Source: Acholeplasmataceae bacterium (GTDB taxonomy: Bacteria > Bacillota_I > Bacilli_A > Acholeplasmatales > Acholeplasmataceae). From it: a DNA stretch of 64,000 nucleotides. Each line of letters starts with the position of its first letter. Positions within the stretch are counted from its first letter, which is position 1. The translations under genes were made by a program, and so were the position numbers. Below the pieces are notes generated by a model. It saw nothing but the letters and a program-made list of their open reading frames with translations, was not told where the DNA came from and ran no database searches. The stretch is taken from contig JAGYLU010000001.1 in the NCBI GenBank assembly GCA_018400755.1, positions 62,001 to 126,000 of the forward strand. Direction: 5' to 3'. Shown here piece by piece: positions 39,079 through 49,400 of the stretch.

Positions 39079-39983
39079 AAATGAAAAAAACAAAACGGGA
39101 CCGATTGTCGTTCTACTTGTTCATCAGTCCTTGGATTATTGGGTTTTTGTTGTTCTCAATTTTGCCAATGATGACTTCACTCTATTACAGTTTCACAGAG
39201 GTCACAGTTCTTGGTTTAGGTAGAAGGACTCCTGAACTTGTTGGTTTTGCCAACTATCAAAGCGTCATATTTGATGATCCGATCTTCATGCAATCAATCA
39301 CAAATACGTTTGTTTATTCATTTGTCCGAGTATTTTCCGGTGTCTTTCTGGCATTGTTGCTCGCCGTCCTTCTCAATGGCAAGATACCGGGTAGAAATAT
39401 CTATAGAACACTGATTTATCTACCAGCGATTATTCCGATTGTCGGATCAGCCATGCTTTGGAAACAACTCTTTAGTACTGACTTCAGTTTGTTCAATTAC
39501 ATGATGTCCTGGATTGGGATTGCTCCTAGGGAGTGGCTGAACTACGACAATGCCATGAGTTCAGTCATCCTGATGAGCATATGGTCAGGATTGGGTCCAA
39601 CGATGATCATCTGTCTGGCCTCTTTGCAAAATGTTCCAAAGGATTTGGTTGAAGCCGCCGAGATTGATGGCGCTGGCAAAGTCAACCGGTTTCGTCACAT
39701 CACGATTCCGATGATCAGCCCGACCCTTGTCTATTTGCTTGTCACTGGGTTTATCGGTGCGCTTCAAGCGTATGCCGAAATGGATTTGTTGACCGGTGGC
39801 GGACCAGGGAACCGAACAACCACAATGGCCATGAATGTCGTCTTCCATGCTTTTGATGGTCGTGGCATGGGCTATGCGTCAGCTCAGGCATGGATCATCT
39901 TCATCATTATTCTGGTATTCTCAATCTTCTTCTTCAAAATCGTCAATAAACGCGCATATTACGAAAGTGCTGATGAACAATGA
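39075..39983 (+). CDS. Sugar ABC transporter permease, MalF type
   Basis: 302 residues, six membrane segments. Starts MKMKKTKRDRLSFYLFISPWIIGFLLF, typical of the family, and carries the EAA loop EAAEIDGAGKVNRFRHITIPMISP for contact with the ATPase. Overlaps both neighbours by ATGA. Forms a heterodimer with the next permease and receives sugar from the binding lipoprotein at 42117. No ATPase gene occurs in the locus. Confidence 0.93.
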   Translation: MKMKKTKRDRLSFYLFISPWIIGFLLFSILPMMTSLYYSFTEVTVLGLGRRTPELVGFANYQSVIFDDPIFMQSITNTFVYSFVRVFSGVFLALLLAVLLNGKIPGRNIYRTLIYLPAIIPIVGSAMLWKQLFSTDFSLFNYMMSWIGIAPREWLNYDNAMSSVILMSIWSGLGPTMIICLASLQNVPKDLVEAAEIDGAGKVNRFRHITIPMISPTLVYLLVTGFIGALQAYAEMDLLTGGGPGNRTTTMAMNVVFHAFDGRGMGYASAQAWIIFIIILVFSIFFFKIVNKRAYYESADEQ

Positions 39984-40828
39984 CCATAACGAAACGGCGT
40001 CGTGAACAAGTCAATCTCGGTGTTCGAACCACAGCATCAGTGCTGATTGCGACCATCATTGCCATCCCCTTTTTCTGGATGCTTTTATCATCTTTTCACG
40101 CATCATCTTTCGATCTGTTCCAGTCTCCGCCTAAGCTTCCCTCGCCTTTTTCACCCAGCAATTATCCCGAAGCGATCGCGGTCATCGACATGTTCAAACT
40201 GATTTTCAATACCCTGGTGATTGTCTTTTGGAATATGGTTCTCTCCATCATGTCATCGATTCTGGTCGCCTATGGCTTCGCCCGATTCAAAGTCAAGGAA
40301 AGCAATACCATCTTCTTTATTCTTCTTGCGACCATGATGCTTCCCTGGGTTGTCACTTTGGTTCCCTCATACATCATCTACACCCGTCTGGGATTTGTTG
40401 GCACAAGACTGCCTCTGATTCTTCCGGCAATCGGTGGAAACGCCTTCTTCATCTTCCTGCTCCGGCAATACATGCTAGGTATTCCCAAGAGTCTTGATGA
40501 AGCTGCGGAAATTGATGGCTGTTCGAAACTTGGGATTCTGTTTAAAATCATCCTTCCGCAATGCAAACCCATTCTCGCGACTCTCATTGTCTTTAGTTTT
40601 GTCGGATCTTGGAGTGACTATGTCGGTCCGCGAATCTATTTGGCCAGCAATCCTGGGTTGCAGACGCTATCCGTTGGATTGCGCTATTTCCAAAGTACCA
40701 CGTCTGTCATGCCATGGCATCTGTTGATGGCAGCCTGTGTGATATTCACAATTCCGATGGTCGTGACGATGTTTGTCTCTCAAAGAGCGTTCACCGAAGG
40801 CATTGTCACAACCGGATTGAAAGGATAA
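39980..40828 (+). CDS. Sugar ABC transporter permease, MalG type
   Basis: 282 residues with six membrane segments and EAA loop EAAEIDGCSKLGILFKIILPQCKP. The C-terminus AFTEGIVTTGLKG is the normal MalG family ending. Partner of the MalF-type permease; start codon overlaps its stop. Confidence 0.93.
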   Translation: MTITKRRREQVNLGVRTTASVLIATIIAIPFFWMLLSSFHASSFDLFQSPPKLPSPFSPSNYPEAIAVIDMFKLIFNTLVIVFWNMVLSIMSSILVAYGFARFKVKESNTIFFILLATMMLPWVVTLVPSYIIYTRLGFVGTRLPLILPAIGGNAFFIFLLRQYMLGIPKSLDEAAEIDGCSKLGILFKIILPQCKPILATLIVFSFVGSWSDYVGPRIYLASNPGLQTLSVGLRYFQSTTSVMPWHLLMAACVIFTIPMVVTMFVSQRAFTEGIVTTGLKG

Positions 40829-40830
40829 CG

Positions 40831-42120
40831 ATGATGATCAATATCGCAATCATCGGATTGGGTGCCCGTGGTGGTGAGGTCTATGGCGATTATATCAAAC
40901 AACATCCCGAACTCGCCAGGGTTGTCGCCATTGCTGATCCCAATCCAGAAAAAAGAGTCAAATACCAAACCTTGTTTGATCTTGATGATTCATGTGTGTT
41001 TGACAGTGGTGCATCTCTTTTGCAAGCCAAACCTGAAGTCCAAGCGGTCATTATCGCATCACCTGATCAAAGTCATCACGTTGACGCTCTCAAGGCAATC
41101 GAATCAGGCTATGACCTTCTTTTGGAAAAACCAATTGCTACCACCCTTGAAGCTTGCCTTGAAATCAGGGATGCCGCCGTCAGAAACCATCGTCGTGTTG
41201 TCCTCTGTCATGTCCTGAGATACGCACCTTTGTATCGAAAAATCAAGGACATCCTTGATGAGAAAATCATTGGAGACATCGTGTTGATGCATCAAATTGA
41301 GCATATCGGATACTGGCACTTTGCCCATTCATTCGTCCGTGGCAATTGGCGAAACTCACAGACATCGGCCCCGATAGTACTTGCCAAGACATCCCATGAT
41401 CTTGATATCATTCTTTGGTATATGGGTGTTGATGTTGATTCGGTTTCCTCATTTGGAGGTTTATATCACTTCCATCCGAAACATGCGCCATCCAATGCAC
41501 CTTCCCATTGCATCAAAGGATGTCCAATCAAAAACACCTGTCCTTATGATGCTGAAAAGATTTACATGAACAATTTCAAGGCCTACCCGCTTGAGCACAA
41601 CAAAGTGTGGCCCTTCACAGTTCTTGATGTCAATCCCACAGAGTCATCACTCAACAAGGCCTTGCTTGGCCCTTACGGAAGGTGTGTCTACCTCTGTGAC
41701 AATGATGTCATGGATCATCAGCTTGTCAATATCGCTTTCAAGAACGGTTCTCACGCCCATTTGACGCTTTCCGCATTCAGTGGAAGCACCCATCGCCAAA
41801 TTAAGATCATGGGTACCAAAGGTGAGATCAATGCTGACGATCTGACCCAAGTGATCACCGTGAAGACCTATGATGGCCGATTTGATGTCACGCCTGTGAT
41901 CTATGACATCCGGAAAATGAGTGAATCGCTGAAAGGGCATGGTGGTGGTGATGAACGGATGATGTATGATTTTCTCACCGGTCTTTCAAGTTCTGAGAAA
42001 ACATCGATTTCATCATCGATTGAGCACACTGTGACCAGTCATGTTCTCGCTTTCAAAGCCGAGGAATCACGTTGCCATCAAGGCACACGAATCACGATGA
42101 ATGAGGAGGATACACGATGA
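40831..42120 (+). CDS. Gfo/Idh/MocA-family oxidoreductase
   Basis: About 429 residues. N-terminal Rossmann fold IAIIGLGARGGEVYGDYI binds NAD(P); LLLEKPIATT contains the catalytic EKP lysine. An unusual Cys-rich insertion (HCIKGCPIKNTCPYDA) lies in the C-terminal domain, as in a subfamily found in glycan loci. Members oxidise sugars or, through transient oxidation, cleave glycosides; which applies here cannot be told. ATG 40831 follows AAAGGA, three bases after the permease stop; the frame is open further upstream but inside the permease. Confidence 0.87.
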   Translation: MMINIAIIGLGARGGEVYGDYIKQHPELARVVAIADPNPEKRVKYQTLFDLDDSCVFDSGASLLQAKPEVQAVIIASPDQSHHVDALKAIESGYDLLLEKPIATTLEACLEIRDAAVRNHRRVVLCHVLRYAPLYRKIKDILDEKIIGDIVLMHQIEHIGYWHFAHSFVRGNWRNSQTSAPIVLAKTSHDLDIILWYMGVDVDSVSSFGGLYHFHPKHAPSNAPSHCIKGCPIKNTCPYDAEKIYMNNFKAYPLEHNKVWPFTVLDVNPTESSLNKALLGPYGRCVYLCDNDVMDHQLVNIAFKNGSHAHLTLSAFSGSTHRQIKIMGTKGEINADDLTQVITVKTYDGRFDVTPVIYDIRKMSESLKGHGGGDERMMYDFLTGLSSSEKTSISSSIEHTVTSHVLAFKAEESRCHQGTRITMNEEDTR

Positions 42121-43493
42121 AAAAATCAATGATCATCATAGTCATCTTGCTGATGCTTGTCATGCTCTCAGGATGCAAGAAAAGGAAAGATATCACCGGC
42201 AATGATGGTGATATTGAACTGACATATTATGTCTGGGGAAACAATACCGAAGTCAATGCCATCCAAAATGTCATCGATCTCTTCGAAGCAGAAAATCCTG
42301 GCATCTTTGTCAACATCGAAAGAGCGGGAGACAACTACTTCCTTGATCTCAAGATGAAATTCGCAAGTGGTCGTGGCCCTGATGTGTTTCTCATGGATCC
42401 GGGTGAGATCAGACCATTTCTGGATGAAGACCTGATTCAAGAACTCGATGATTATATTGCCCAAAGCAGCAGTTTATCACTTGATGACCTTTGGGATGTC
42501 AACAACGGTTACCGGTTTGACGGCAATCAGATGGGTCAAGGTAGCCTATATGCTTTGATTAAGGACTGGACTCCTGACTTCATGTTGATCTATAACAAGA
42601 GTCAGGTCAACGCGTATCGTAATCAGGTCCCAGATGCTTTTCCTTACCTTGAATCTGATGAACCGATGACATGGAGCCAATTCAGCGCATTTGCTTCGGC
42701 GATGACCATCGGAAGCGGGACAACCGTCACCCGTTATGGAACAACAATGGATTTCGTCCCCTACAAACACTTGTATGAATGGATCCAAATGAGCGGAGAG
42801 TCGATGTTCATCGAGAATCAAACTGTCTTCAACAGAGACGCACAAGGTGTGATTGATGCTTTCGAATTCTTCATCTCCCTTCAGGAAGGTGCAAATGCGC
42901 CCGCGCCTTACAAAGGATCCTCATCATTGGCGGTAGGCGGGGAACGGTTCACACTTGGTACCGTATCAAGCGTCTTTCTTGGCCGATGGGCTTTTGTTGC
43001 CTATGGCTGGAACAATGTCGATTTTGACATCGGAATTCTTCCTCCTCCAGTCCCCGACAACAGAGTCACCGACGAGCATGGCAAACGCTTGCCATATGCT
43101 GGTGTGTCCGGGATGATTGCCAATGCCATCAATAAGGACTCAGAACACAAAGATGCCGCGTTCAAATTCATCGAATTCTACCAAACTGTCGGTATGGAAA
43201 GCCTGGCAGAACTCGGATACAACATTCCGGGAAACAAAACAATTGCCCGTGATGTCTTCTTGTCGGTTGAAGATCCAAAGATCAGAAGCATCAATGAGAT
43301 CTTCCTTGATGCTGCCGTCTCCTACTCATATCCAATCGAATATAATCCTTATCTATCAACGACAACGATTGAAAGAATCATCGGTAGAAGCATGGGTTTG
43401 TACTTTGAACGACGAGAGGGTCTAACAACCATCGAAGCACTTCTTGATCAGATTGAACAAGATCTCAACGACGAAATACGTCGTATAAGATAA
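42117..43493 (+). CDS. Sugar-binding lipoprotein of the ABC transporter
   Basis: 458 residues. MKKSMIIIVILLMLVMLSGC is a lipoprotein signal (lipobox LSGC). The mature protein follows the family 1 solute-binding pattern: ELTYYVWGNNTEVNAIQNVIDLFEAENPGI, FASGRGPDVFLMDPGEIRPF, LGRWAFVAYGWNNVDFDIGILPPP and GMIANAINKDSEHKDAAFKF. Captures an oligosaccharide outside the membrane and delivers it to the two permeases. Starts inside the stop of the oxidoreductase gene. Confidence 0.92.
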   Translation: MKKSMIIIVILLMLVMLSGCKKRKDITGNDGDIELTYYVWGNNTEVNAIQNVIDLFEAENPGIFVNIERAGDNYFLDLKMKFASGRGPDVFLMDPGEIRPFLDEDLIQELDDYIAQSSSLSLDDLWDVNNGYRFDGNQMGQGSLYALIKDWTPDFMLIYNKSQVNAYRNQVPDAFPYLESDEPMTWSQFSAFASAMTIGSGTTVTRYGTTMDFVPYKHLYEWIQMSGESMFIENQTVFNRDAQGVIDAFEFFISLQEGANAPAPYKGSSSLAVGGERFTLGTVSSVFLGRWAFVAYGWNNVDFDIGILPPPVPDNRVTDEHGKRLPYAGVSGMIANAINKDSEHKDAAFKFIEFYQTVGMESLAELGYNIPGNKTIARDVFLSVEDPKIRSINEIFLDAAVSYSYPIEYNPYLSTTTIERIIGRSMGLYFERREGLTTIEALLDQIEQDLNDEIRRIR

Positions 43494-43513
43494 ACATAGA
43501 AAAGGAGAAAATT

Positions 43514-46051
43514 ATGAAACGAGTGCTCATTTTAGCCGTTTTCCTTGCGGGTGGCATGCTCTTCTTCGGCTTTGACGCCTCAGCTTCCGGTCCACCGGTG
43601 AGATTCTATGAACCGGCGACAGTGTTCTTTGAAGATTTCGAAGGTGACACTGAGATTGCCCATTATGATCATTTATTCACTGGGCATGAAGCGGATATCA
43701 CAACCGAGAATGCCATTTCGGGAACCCAATCCTTGACGACTTACGTGGTGAACGCACCCGGTCAATGGGTTGACACGTTGGCCATCAAAAAGGATTTCAC
43801 CCAAATCGAGGGTGCCAATGCCTTTTTGGTGACAGGTAAGATTCAGACCTCAAACTATCAGCAAATGATGGTTGAGGTCAGAAAGAATTATGATGGAAAC
43901 ACCGTTGAAAACATGCCTTATGAATTCATTCTGACCATCAATGAGGCAAACAAGACCGTTCAAAGGCCTTGTTTCAATGGTTGGTACAATGCCTGTACGA
44001 CACTTGATCTTCACAATGAACTCTTCAGCATTGATTCAGAGGGTGTCATCGATTTTGAGTTTGAGTTTTCCTCAGACGAACCGGTCACCTTCACATTCAG
44101 AGGCGTCATCGCCGACATCAATCAGGTTGCTGTGATGACTTTCGATGATCTTGGCATATCTGAAAAACCGGTCATGACTGAAGACTTCGAGGTTGTCATG
44201 GGCAATTTCTGGGAAGGGACCGCCTTTTGGGCAAATGCTGGTGGTATTGAAACCGATCCCGTGAAGGTTGTTTCCGGAACTCAGTCACTTCGTTATGACA
44301 TCAATGACTGGGTCTTAGGTGGCATTACAAACACCAAGTTCCAACCACCACAGGAAGTTCCTCTCAAATTGACCTTCGAAGTCAGAGCTGTCAATGGAAA
44401 AGTCTTTCTGATGGCGACACCTTGGAGCCCTCTTTATTTCGAGTTCCAATATGACTTCGAAACCAATGTTTTGTCTCATCCGGGGCTTGCTGCCGCATCT
44501 GCAACCATGATTGGTGATGTGCTTCATGCTGAGATGTTCTTCACCGTTCCGGCATCGGTTGACCTTCAGACGTTCAACTTCTACGGAAGCAAACTCAACG
44601 GTGAGGCACCTGGCCACTACATCCTTGACAACTTTGCGGTCGAAGTGCTTGAAAAAGACCCGATGGTCGTTCCGGAGTTCAATGTCGGATACGCCATTAC
44701 CAAAACGGAAGCCATGGCCTATCGTACCAATTTGCTCGCTGCTGACATTCTCTCTGTCTCTCTTGGTGAAGAAATACTCGATGAAAGCGCTTATGTCCTT
44801 ACGGATTACGGCTTTGCCTTCCAAAACGCCTATCTTGATGGATTGGAAGCCCAACTTGGCCTTGAATTCACGCTTGAGACAACATATGGGACTCATGTGA
44901 TCCTTTTGGATCTCTATGATGTCCGTCCAATCGTCGTTCCTGATTCGCTTGTTTACCAGAAATCCCTACAACAAAACGTTGCTCTTGAGCTGGATCTGGT
45001 TGACCATGCATTCGTTTCATTGTCACTAAACGGTGCTTTGATTGGTCAAGACAAGTATGTGATTGAAGAGGACAGTCTTGTGCTTGATGCCGCTTTGTTC
45101 CTCGCCCTCGAGAATGGTGAACACCTTCTATCTGTTATTTCCGAAGGGGGAACAAGAACACTGTCCGTCACAGTTGAAACCGGTGGACCCGCAGTCCTTG
45201 AAGCATCCTATGACTATCAAAAAGGTGTGGACAATGACCTCGACATCGGAATCAATCTGACATCCGACCATATCACTGGTATCAGTGTTTCTGAAACCCC
45301 ACTTCAACCTGTGGACTACACTCTGAGCGAAGGCATCCTGACCCTCAATGACTCATTCTTGATGACCTTACCTGCTGGTTTGACAGAGTTCACCATTGAA
45401 ACTAGTACCCCAGGTATCACTTTTGATTTCAGCGTAAATGTTATGGTCTTTGGACCAATCACCGATGTTACTTCTGTGACTTACGATGTCCATATAGACG
45501 ATATCCTGGAGATCATCATCGACTTGAATGGTATGGCCATCACCACTGTGCTCCTTGATGATGTCACGCTTGAATCAGGCTACGAATACATTCTCGGTGC
45601 GCTTGAACTTGATGCCTCTGTCTTTTCCAATCTTGCAATAGGCACTTACACACTTTCAATCAGCACTGCCGGTGGCACTGTCGAAATCGACCTGTCCATT
45701 GTGAACTCAGCCTTTCTAAACGATGTCATCATCATCACTGTTCCATCTTCAGTCGTGACAATCACCAAAGGTGCCACATATGATCCTCTTGCCGACATCA
45801 CCCACAGCAATGCTGTCGGTGACGTGACTGTCAGTCTTTCCGATCATTTGAATGTCAATACCCCAGGCCGTTACGTTGTCACTGTTGTCATATCAGATGA
45901 ACAAGGAAACACATCTTTTGCTTATTATGTTGTCCGTGTGTCTGGTGTTCTCTATTCCGTCACCATCACTTATGACATACTGACCAAAGAAAGGGGTGTC
46001 ATTGATGAAGCGATTCTTGATTCTGATCGTAAGCATCATTTCAGTTTTTAG
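43514..46051 (+). CDS. Secreted multidomain glycan-binding-like protein
   Basis: 845 residues with an N-terminal signal peptide (MKRVLILAVFLAGGMLFFGFDASAS). Residues ~35-375 contain two jelly-roll-like modules each marked by EDFE near the start and GTQSL about 40 residues later, a carbohydrate-binding pattern. Residues ~385-720 hold about four ~80-residue X2/Ig-like repeats (LxGxxL...Y...xLxLxxxFLxxLxxGxxxL). A DUF5011/Ig-like domain (~725-810) closes it. No catalytic motif or anchor was seen. AAGGAG precedes the ATG. The 3' end overlaps the next ORF by 47 bases. Likely displays or captures the glycan for the neighbouring enzymes. Confidence 0.78.
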   Translation: MKRVLILAVFLAGGMLFFGFDASASGPPVRFYEPATVFFEDFEGDTEIAHYDHLFTGHEADITTENAISGTQSLTTYVVNAPGQWVDTLAIKKDFTQIEGANAFLVTGKIQTSNYQQMMVEVRKNYDGNTVENMPYEFILTINEANKTVQRPCFNGWYNACTTLDLHNELFSIDSEGVIDFEFEFSSDEPVTFTFRGVIADINQVAVMTFDDLGISEKPVMTEDFEVVMGNFWEGTAFWANAGGIETDPVKVVSGTQSLRYDINDWVLGGITNTKFQPPQEVPLKLTFEVRAVNGKVFLMATPWSPLYFEFQYDFETNVLSHPGLAAASATMIGDVLHAEMFFTVPASVDLQTFNFYGSKLNGEAPGHYILDNFAVEVLEKDPMVVPEFNVGYAITKTEAMAYRTNLLAADILSVSLGEEILDESAYVLTDYGFAFQNAYLDGLEAQLGLEFTLETTYGTHVILLDLYDVRPIVVPDSLVYQKSLQQNVALELDLVDHAFVSLSLNGALIGQDKYVIEEDSLVLDAALFLALENGEHLLSVISEGGTRTLSVTVETGGPAVLEASYDYQKGVDNDLDIGINLTSDHITGISVSETPLQPVDYTLSEGILTLNDSFLMTLPAGLTEFTIETSTPGITFDFSVNVMVFGPITDVTSVTYDVHIDDILEIIIDLNGMAITTVLLDDVTLESGYEYILGALELDASVFSNLAIGTYTLSISTAGGTVEIDLSIVNSAFLNDVIIITVPSSVVTITKGATYDPLADITHSNAVGDVTVSLSDHLNVNTPGRYVVTVVISDEQGNTSFAYYVVRVSGVLYSVTITYDILTKERGVIDEAILDSDRKHHFSF

Positions 46052-46391
46052 TCTGATTGCCTGTGAAAGCCCTGTAACCAATGATTTTCAGGCAACCGTT
46101 GTTTTTGAAGAAGTCACGATCGAAGCCATCACAGTTCATGCTGTGATCACAGAAGACATGACGAGTCTCGACGCTCTCGCATTCATTGCCAATGAGCTTG
46201 CGGTCGATACATATCAGAAGCATATTGAAACCATCGCATTGAATGCCATGACGCTGACTGTCTATCTCTATGACTCAACAGCATCATACAATGCCGAATC
46301 CGACACATACGGATTCATGGTCTTCAATTTGAATGCTGAAAACACTCCGGGCGTCAGTCACGCGAACAATCAACTGACCCTCGGGGCATAA
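46005..46391 (+). CDS. Small lipoprotein of unknown function
   Basis: 128 residues from MKRFLILIVSIISVFSLIAC, a lipoprotein signal with lipobox LIAC. The mature part is acidic and beta-rich with no recognised domain. ATG 46005 lies within the 3' end of the preceding gene; GAAAGGGG upstream is a plausible ribosome site. A frame change could join the two ORFs, but the clear signal peptide argues for a separate protein. Possibly a partner of the surface proteins on either side. Confidence 0.65.
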   Translation: MKRFLILIVSIISVFSLIACESPVTNDFQATVVFEEVTIEAITVHAVITEDMTSLDALAFIANELAVDTYQKHIETIALNAMTLTVYLYDSTASYNAESDTYGFMVFNLNAENTPGVSHANNQLTLGA

Positions 46392-46404
46392 AAGAGGAGA
46401 AACG

Positions 46405-49400
46405 ATGACATTGAAACGACTCGTCTCAATCATCGTTATGGTTATGGTGTATGCACTCGCAACGTCTTTTGTTGTGAGTGCATCACCCCCTTCGGGGATC
46501 TACCAGACGATACATGATGAAACATTTGAAACAGTCCAAGGTGCACTTCATGCCGAAACTGTTTATTGGTCGAATCACGCTGAAAGTGGTGTCTCGACAG
46601 TTAACGTCATTGACGGCAACAAATCCCTGAACTATGTCTTTGATGCATCTATTGGAACCTTTGTGACGCTGGGCGGTACAAGTGTCAACGCGATCGTCCT
46701 TAAAGATGATCTGTACCGCGTGTCCATGGAACTCAAAGGCGATGGTGTTGACTTTTTTAGTGTCAAGATCGAACAATCATCAACTTGGGATGCTTATCAC
46801 AGCTTCCATATCAATCCCAAAACCGGAAATCGTCTTGATGATGATGGCCTCCCGATCAACCTATCTGAGGACGAGAGTCTCTCATATTCCGAAGAGACTG
46901 GTGTCTCTTCCTTATCGTTTGTTTTCAAAGCACGTCCGACTCACCCAAGCTACATCATCTTTGATGCCAAAGTTTCGGACAGTGATCCGTTGATCGTCAT
47001 CGACAACGTCAAAATTGAAAAATATACGGAATCCCTTGACTTCAAGACCACGGTCGTTGATCATTTTGACAACGCTTCAGGAGAGATTCATCTGAACTCG
47101 GTCTTCTTTCTAAATGATGATGAAGGTACCACGGGATCCTTTGAAGATACACCAGGTATCGCCATTGAAAACCGCTCTCTGTTGTTTGGCATCCAAAAAG
47201 TAGGATGGGATATCCTTGGAGGAACACAAGGTAGTGAACTGAGCATTGAAGGCGGACACACCTATCAGGTCAGCTTTGATTTGCGTTTGACCAATGTCAG
47301 CCACTTTGTTGTGAAAGCCAAGAAGATTGCTGATGACACCAATATCTATGAGATGTATGTCAACGATCAAGGCCAAAGGTTACCAGGGTCTATTCCAATC
47401 ACGAATGTTGAAACGGTTACCGTTAGTGATTCAATCATCCACGTTTCATTTGAGTTCAGTTCTTTGATCAGTGACGGTATATATCTTTTCTTCGAAGCAC
47501 AAAGTCAGGCAGTTGGTGGCATCGTCGCAATTGACCATTTTGTAGTTCGCGAAGAGATTGTCAATCTTGAACAACACTCATATGGGATTTTTCATGAAGC
47601 CACATTCGAAGGGGTTCCTTCTGAAACTGATCCTCTTGTCCATTTTGGTCTGACAAATGGCTCCACAGCCAAACCATATGCTCTGACTGAGTCGACAGCA
47701 CTCCGTGGTGACCAGTCTTTGGTCTACGATGAGCTCACCCGTTTTCAATGGAATGAACTCGTCAAAACTGATCAGGTAGCCCTTAGAAACAACGCCTTCA
47801 AATTCCACATGAAGGCCGTTTTCGATGGTATCCTGAATGTCAAGATGTCGCTTACAGATGCTCATGGTGAGATCATCCATGAACTATTCTTTAACGCCGT
47901 CACTCTCAAACGGACGCAAACCTACGGCAAAGCATACATGGATCAGGGATTACTCATCGAAAACCGTGGGACACTCTATATTGACTATGTCTTCCCAGAA
48001 CTCGAAGATGATCTTGATCATGTATGGACACTCTCAGTCTATCCACAAGTCTCCGATGCCAGAGTCATCATCGATGACATTACCTTTCTTGTCAGAAAAG
48101 ATGCGCAATTGATCGATGAGACACTTCCTGCCATTCCTGGACTTCCAGAGAATGTCAGTGACCCAATCCCGACCGGAAAGGATGACGCTTACATGATTGG
48201 TTCGATGCTTTCAGGTAGTTCGACCATCGCACTTGTCGTGATTTCCTCAGTGTCGGTGATGTCGCTTGCTGCTGGTGTTGCCGGTGTGTGGCTCGTCATA
48301 AAGAAGGTCACGATCATTGCCAAAAAGGCTGTTTTCGCATCACTGATCGGCCTCGCATCCCTTGGTCTAGCATTCGGTACATTCTTTGGTTGTGCCAAGT
48401 TCGACCAGTCGGTCGAGGATGTACTTGATGACGCGTCCCCTAACATATCAAATTATCAATATGTCTATCCTGAGAAGTTATCAGGAAATCTGAACAATCC
48501 CGGTATGGGTTGGGTCACACTAGAAGAACCGACTTATGGCGGACACCCTGATATGGGCACTAGCGGACCACTTCCTGAAGTCTCAAATGTCTCTCTTTCA
48601 ACTTCATGGGCCAGAATCGAAGTTGAGGAAGGCGTTTATGATTGGACATTGATGGACCAAATCATTGATTATTATGTAGTAAGGGGGAAACGGATCAATT
48701 TCAGAATCGTCACCGATTCCTTGATGTTACCTAACACCTATTCTGGAACGCCACAGTGGCTATTTGACAAATATGACGTTGCTTATGAGATACATAACTA
48801 TACCATTCAAAGGACCTTGTCAGGACCTTCCGAGTCGTTGATACCCGAAACGAGGACTACCAACGTCATCTGTCACTTTTTTTGGAAGCTCTTGCAGACA
48901 AATACAAAGACAACACATTGATTGATGTCGTTGAGATCAGGGGATGGGGAAACTGGGGAGAATGGCATTCCGGATTCTCCTATCCAACCATTGAAAACCG
49001 TATGCATGCCCTTGCTGAAATCATTGATGCTTATGTCGATGCCTTCAAAGAAACGAACAAGTTGCTTGTTCTCTCAGCGGCATGGGATCCCTACTTCATG
49101 CCCTATGACAGCTATGATGATTACGTCACATATTCGGCTTTTGACTATCTATGGCGCTTAGACAATACAACTTTCCGAAGAGATTCCGGTGCCAATCTCA
49201 TGAACTATCCAACCGATGAACGGTTAATGTCCGATGCCTTTCGGTCAGGTAAGCGTCTCCCCTTGCTTGGAGAATACTCAAGTGGTGTCGAACAGGCTTA
49301 CAGTGAGGCATTTGGTTTTGATCTGATGGGTGGTATTGACGATATCTTGTTCAAGATGCGTCCCAACTATTCAACTGTCCTAGGCTGGGTCAACGCCAAT

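Noticed and set aside
40714-40830. Longer N-terminus for the Gfo/Idh/MocA protein
   Set aside because: The extension overlaps the permease in another frame; AAAGGA and the Rossmann fold support ATG 40831.
44315-44896. 193-codon minus-strand ORF in the secreted multidomain gene
   Set aside because: Antisense shadow of a gene with a signal peptide and repeated modules; no start signal of its own.
45996-46051. Frameshift joining the 845-residue protein and the small lipoprotein
   Set aside because: The second ORF starts with a complete lipoprotein signal, so two separate proteins with overlapping ends are more likely.
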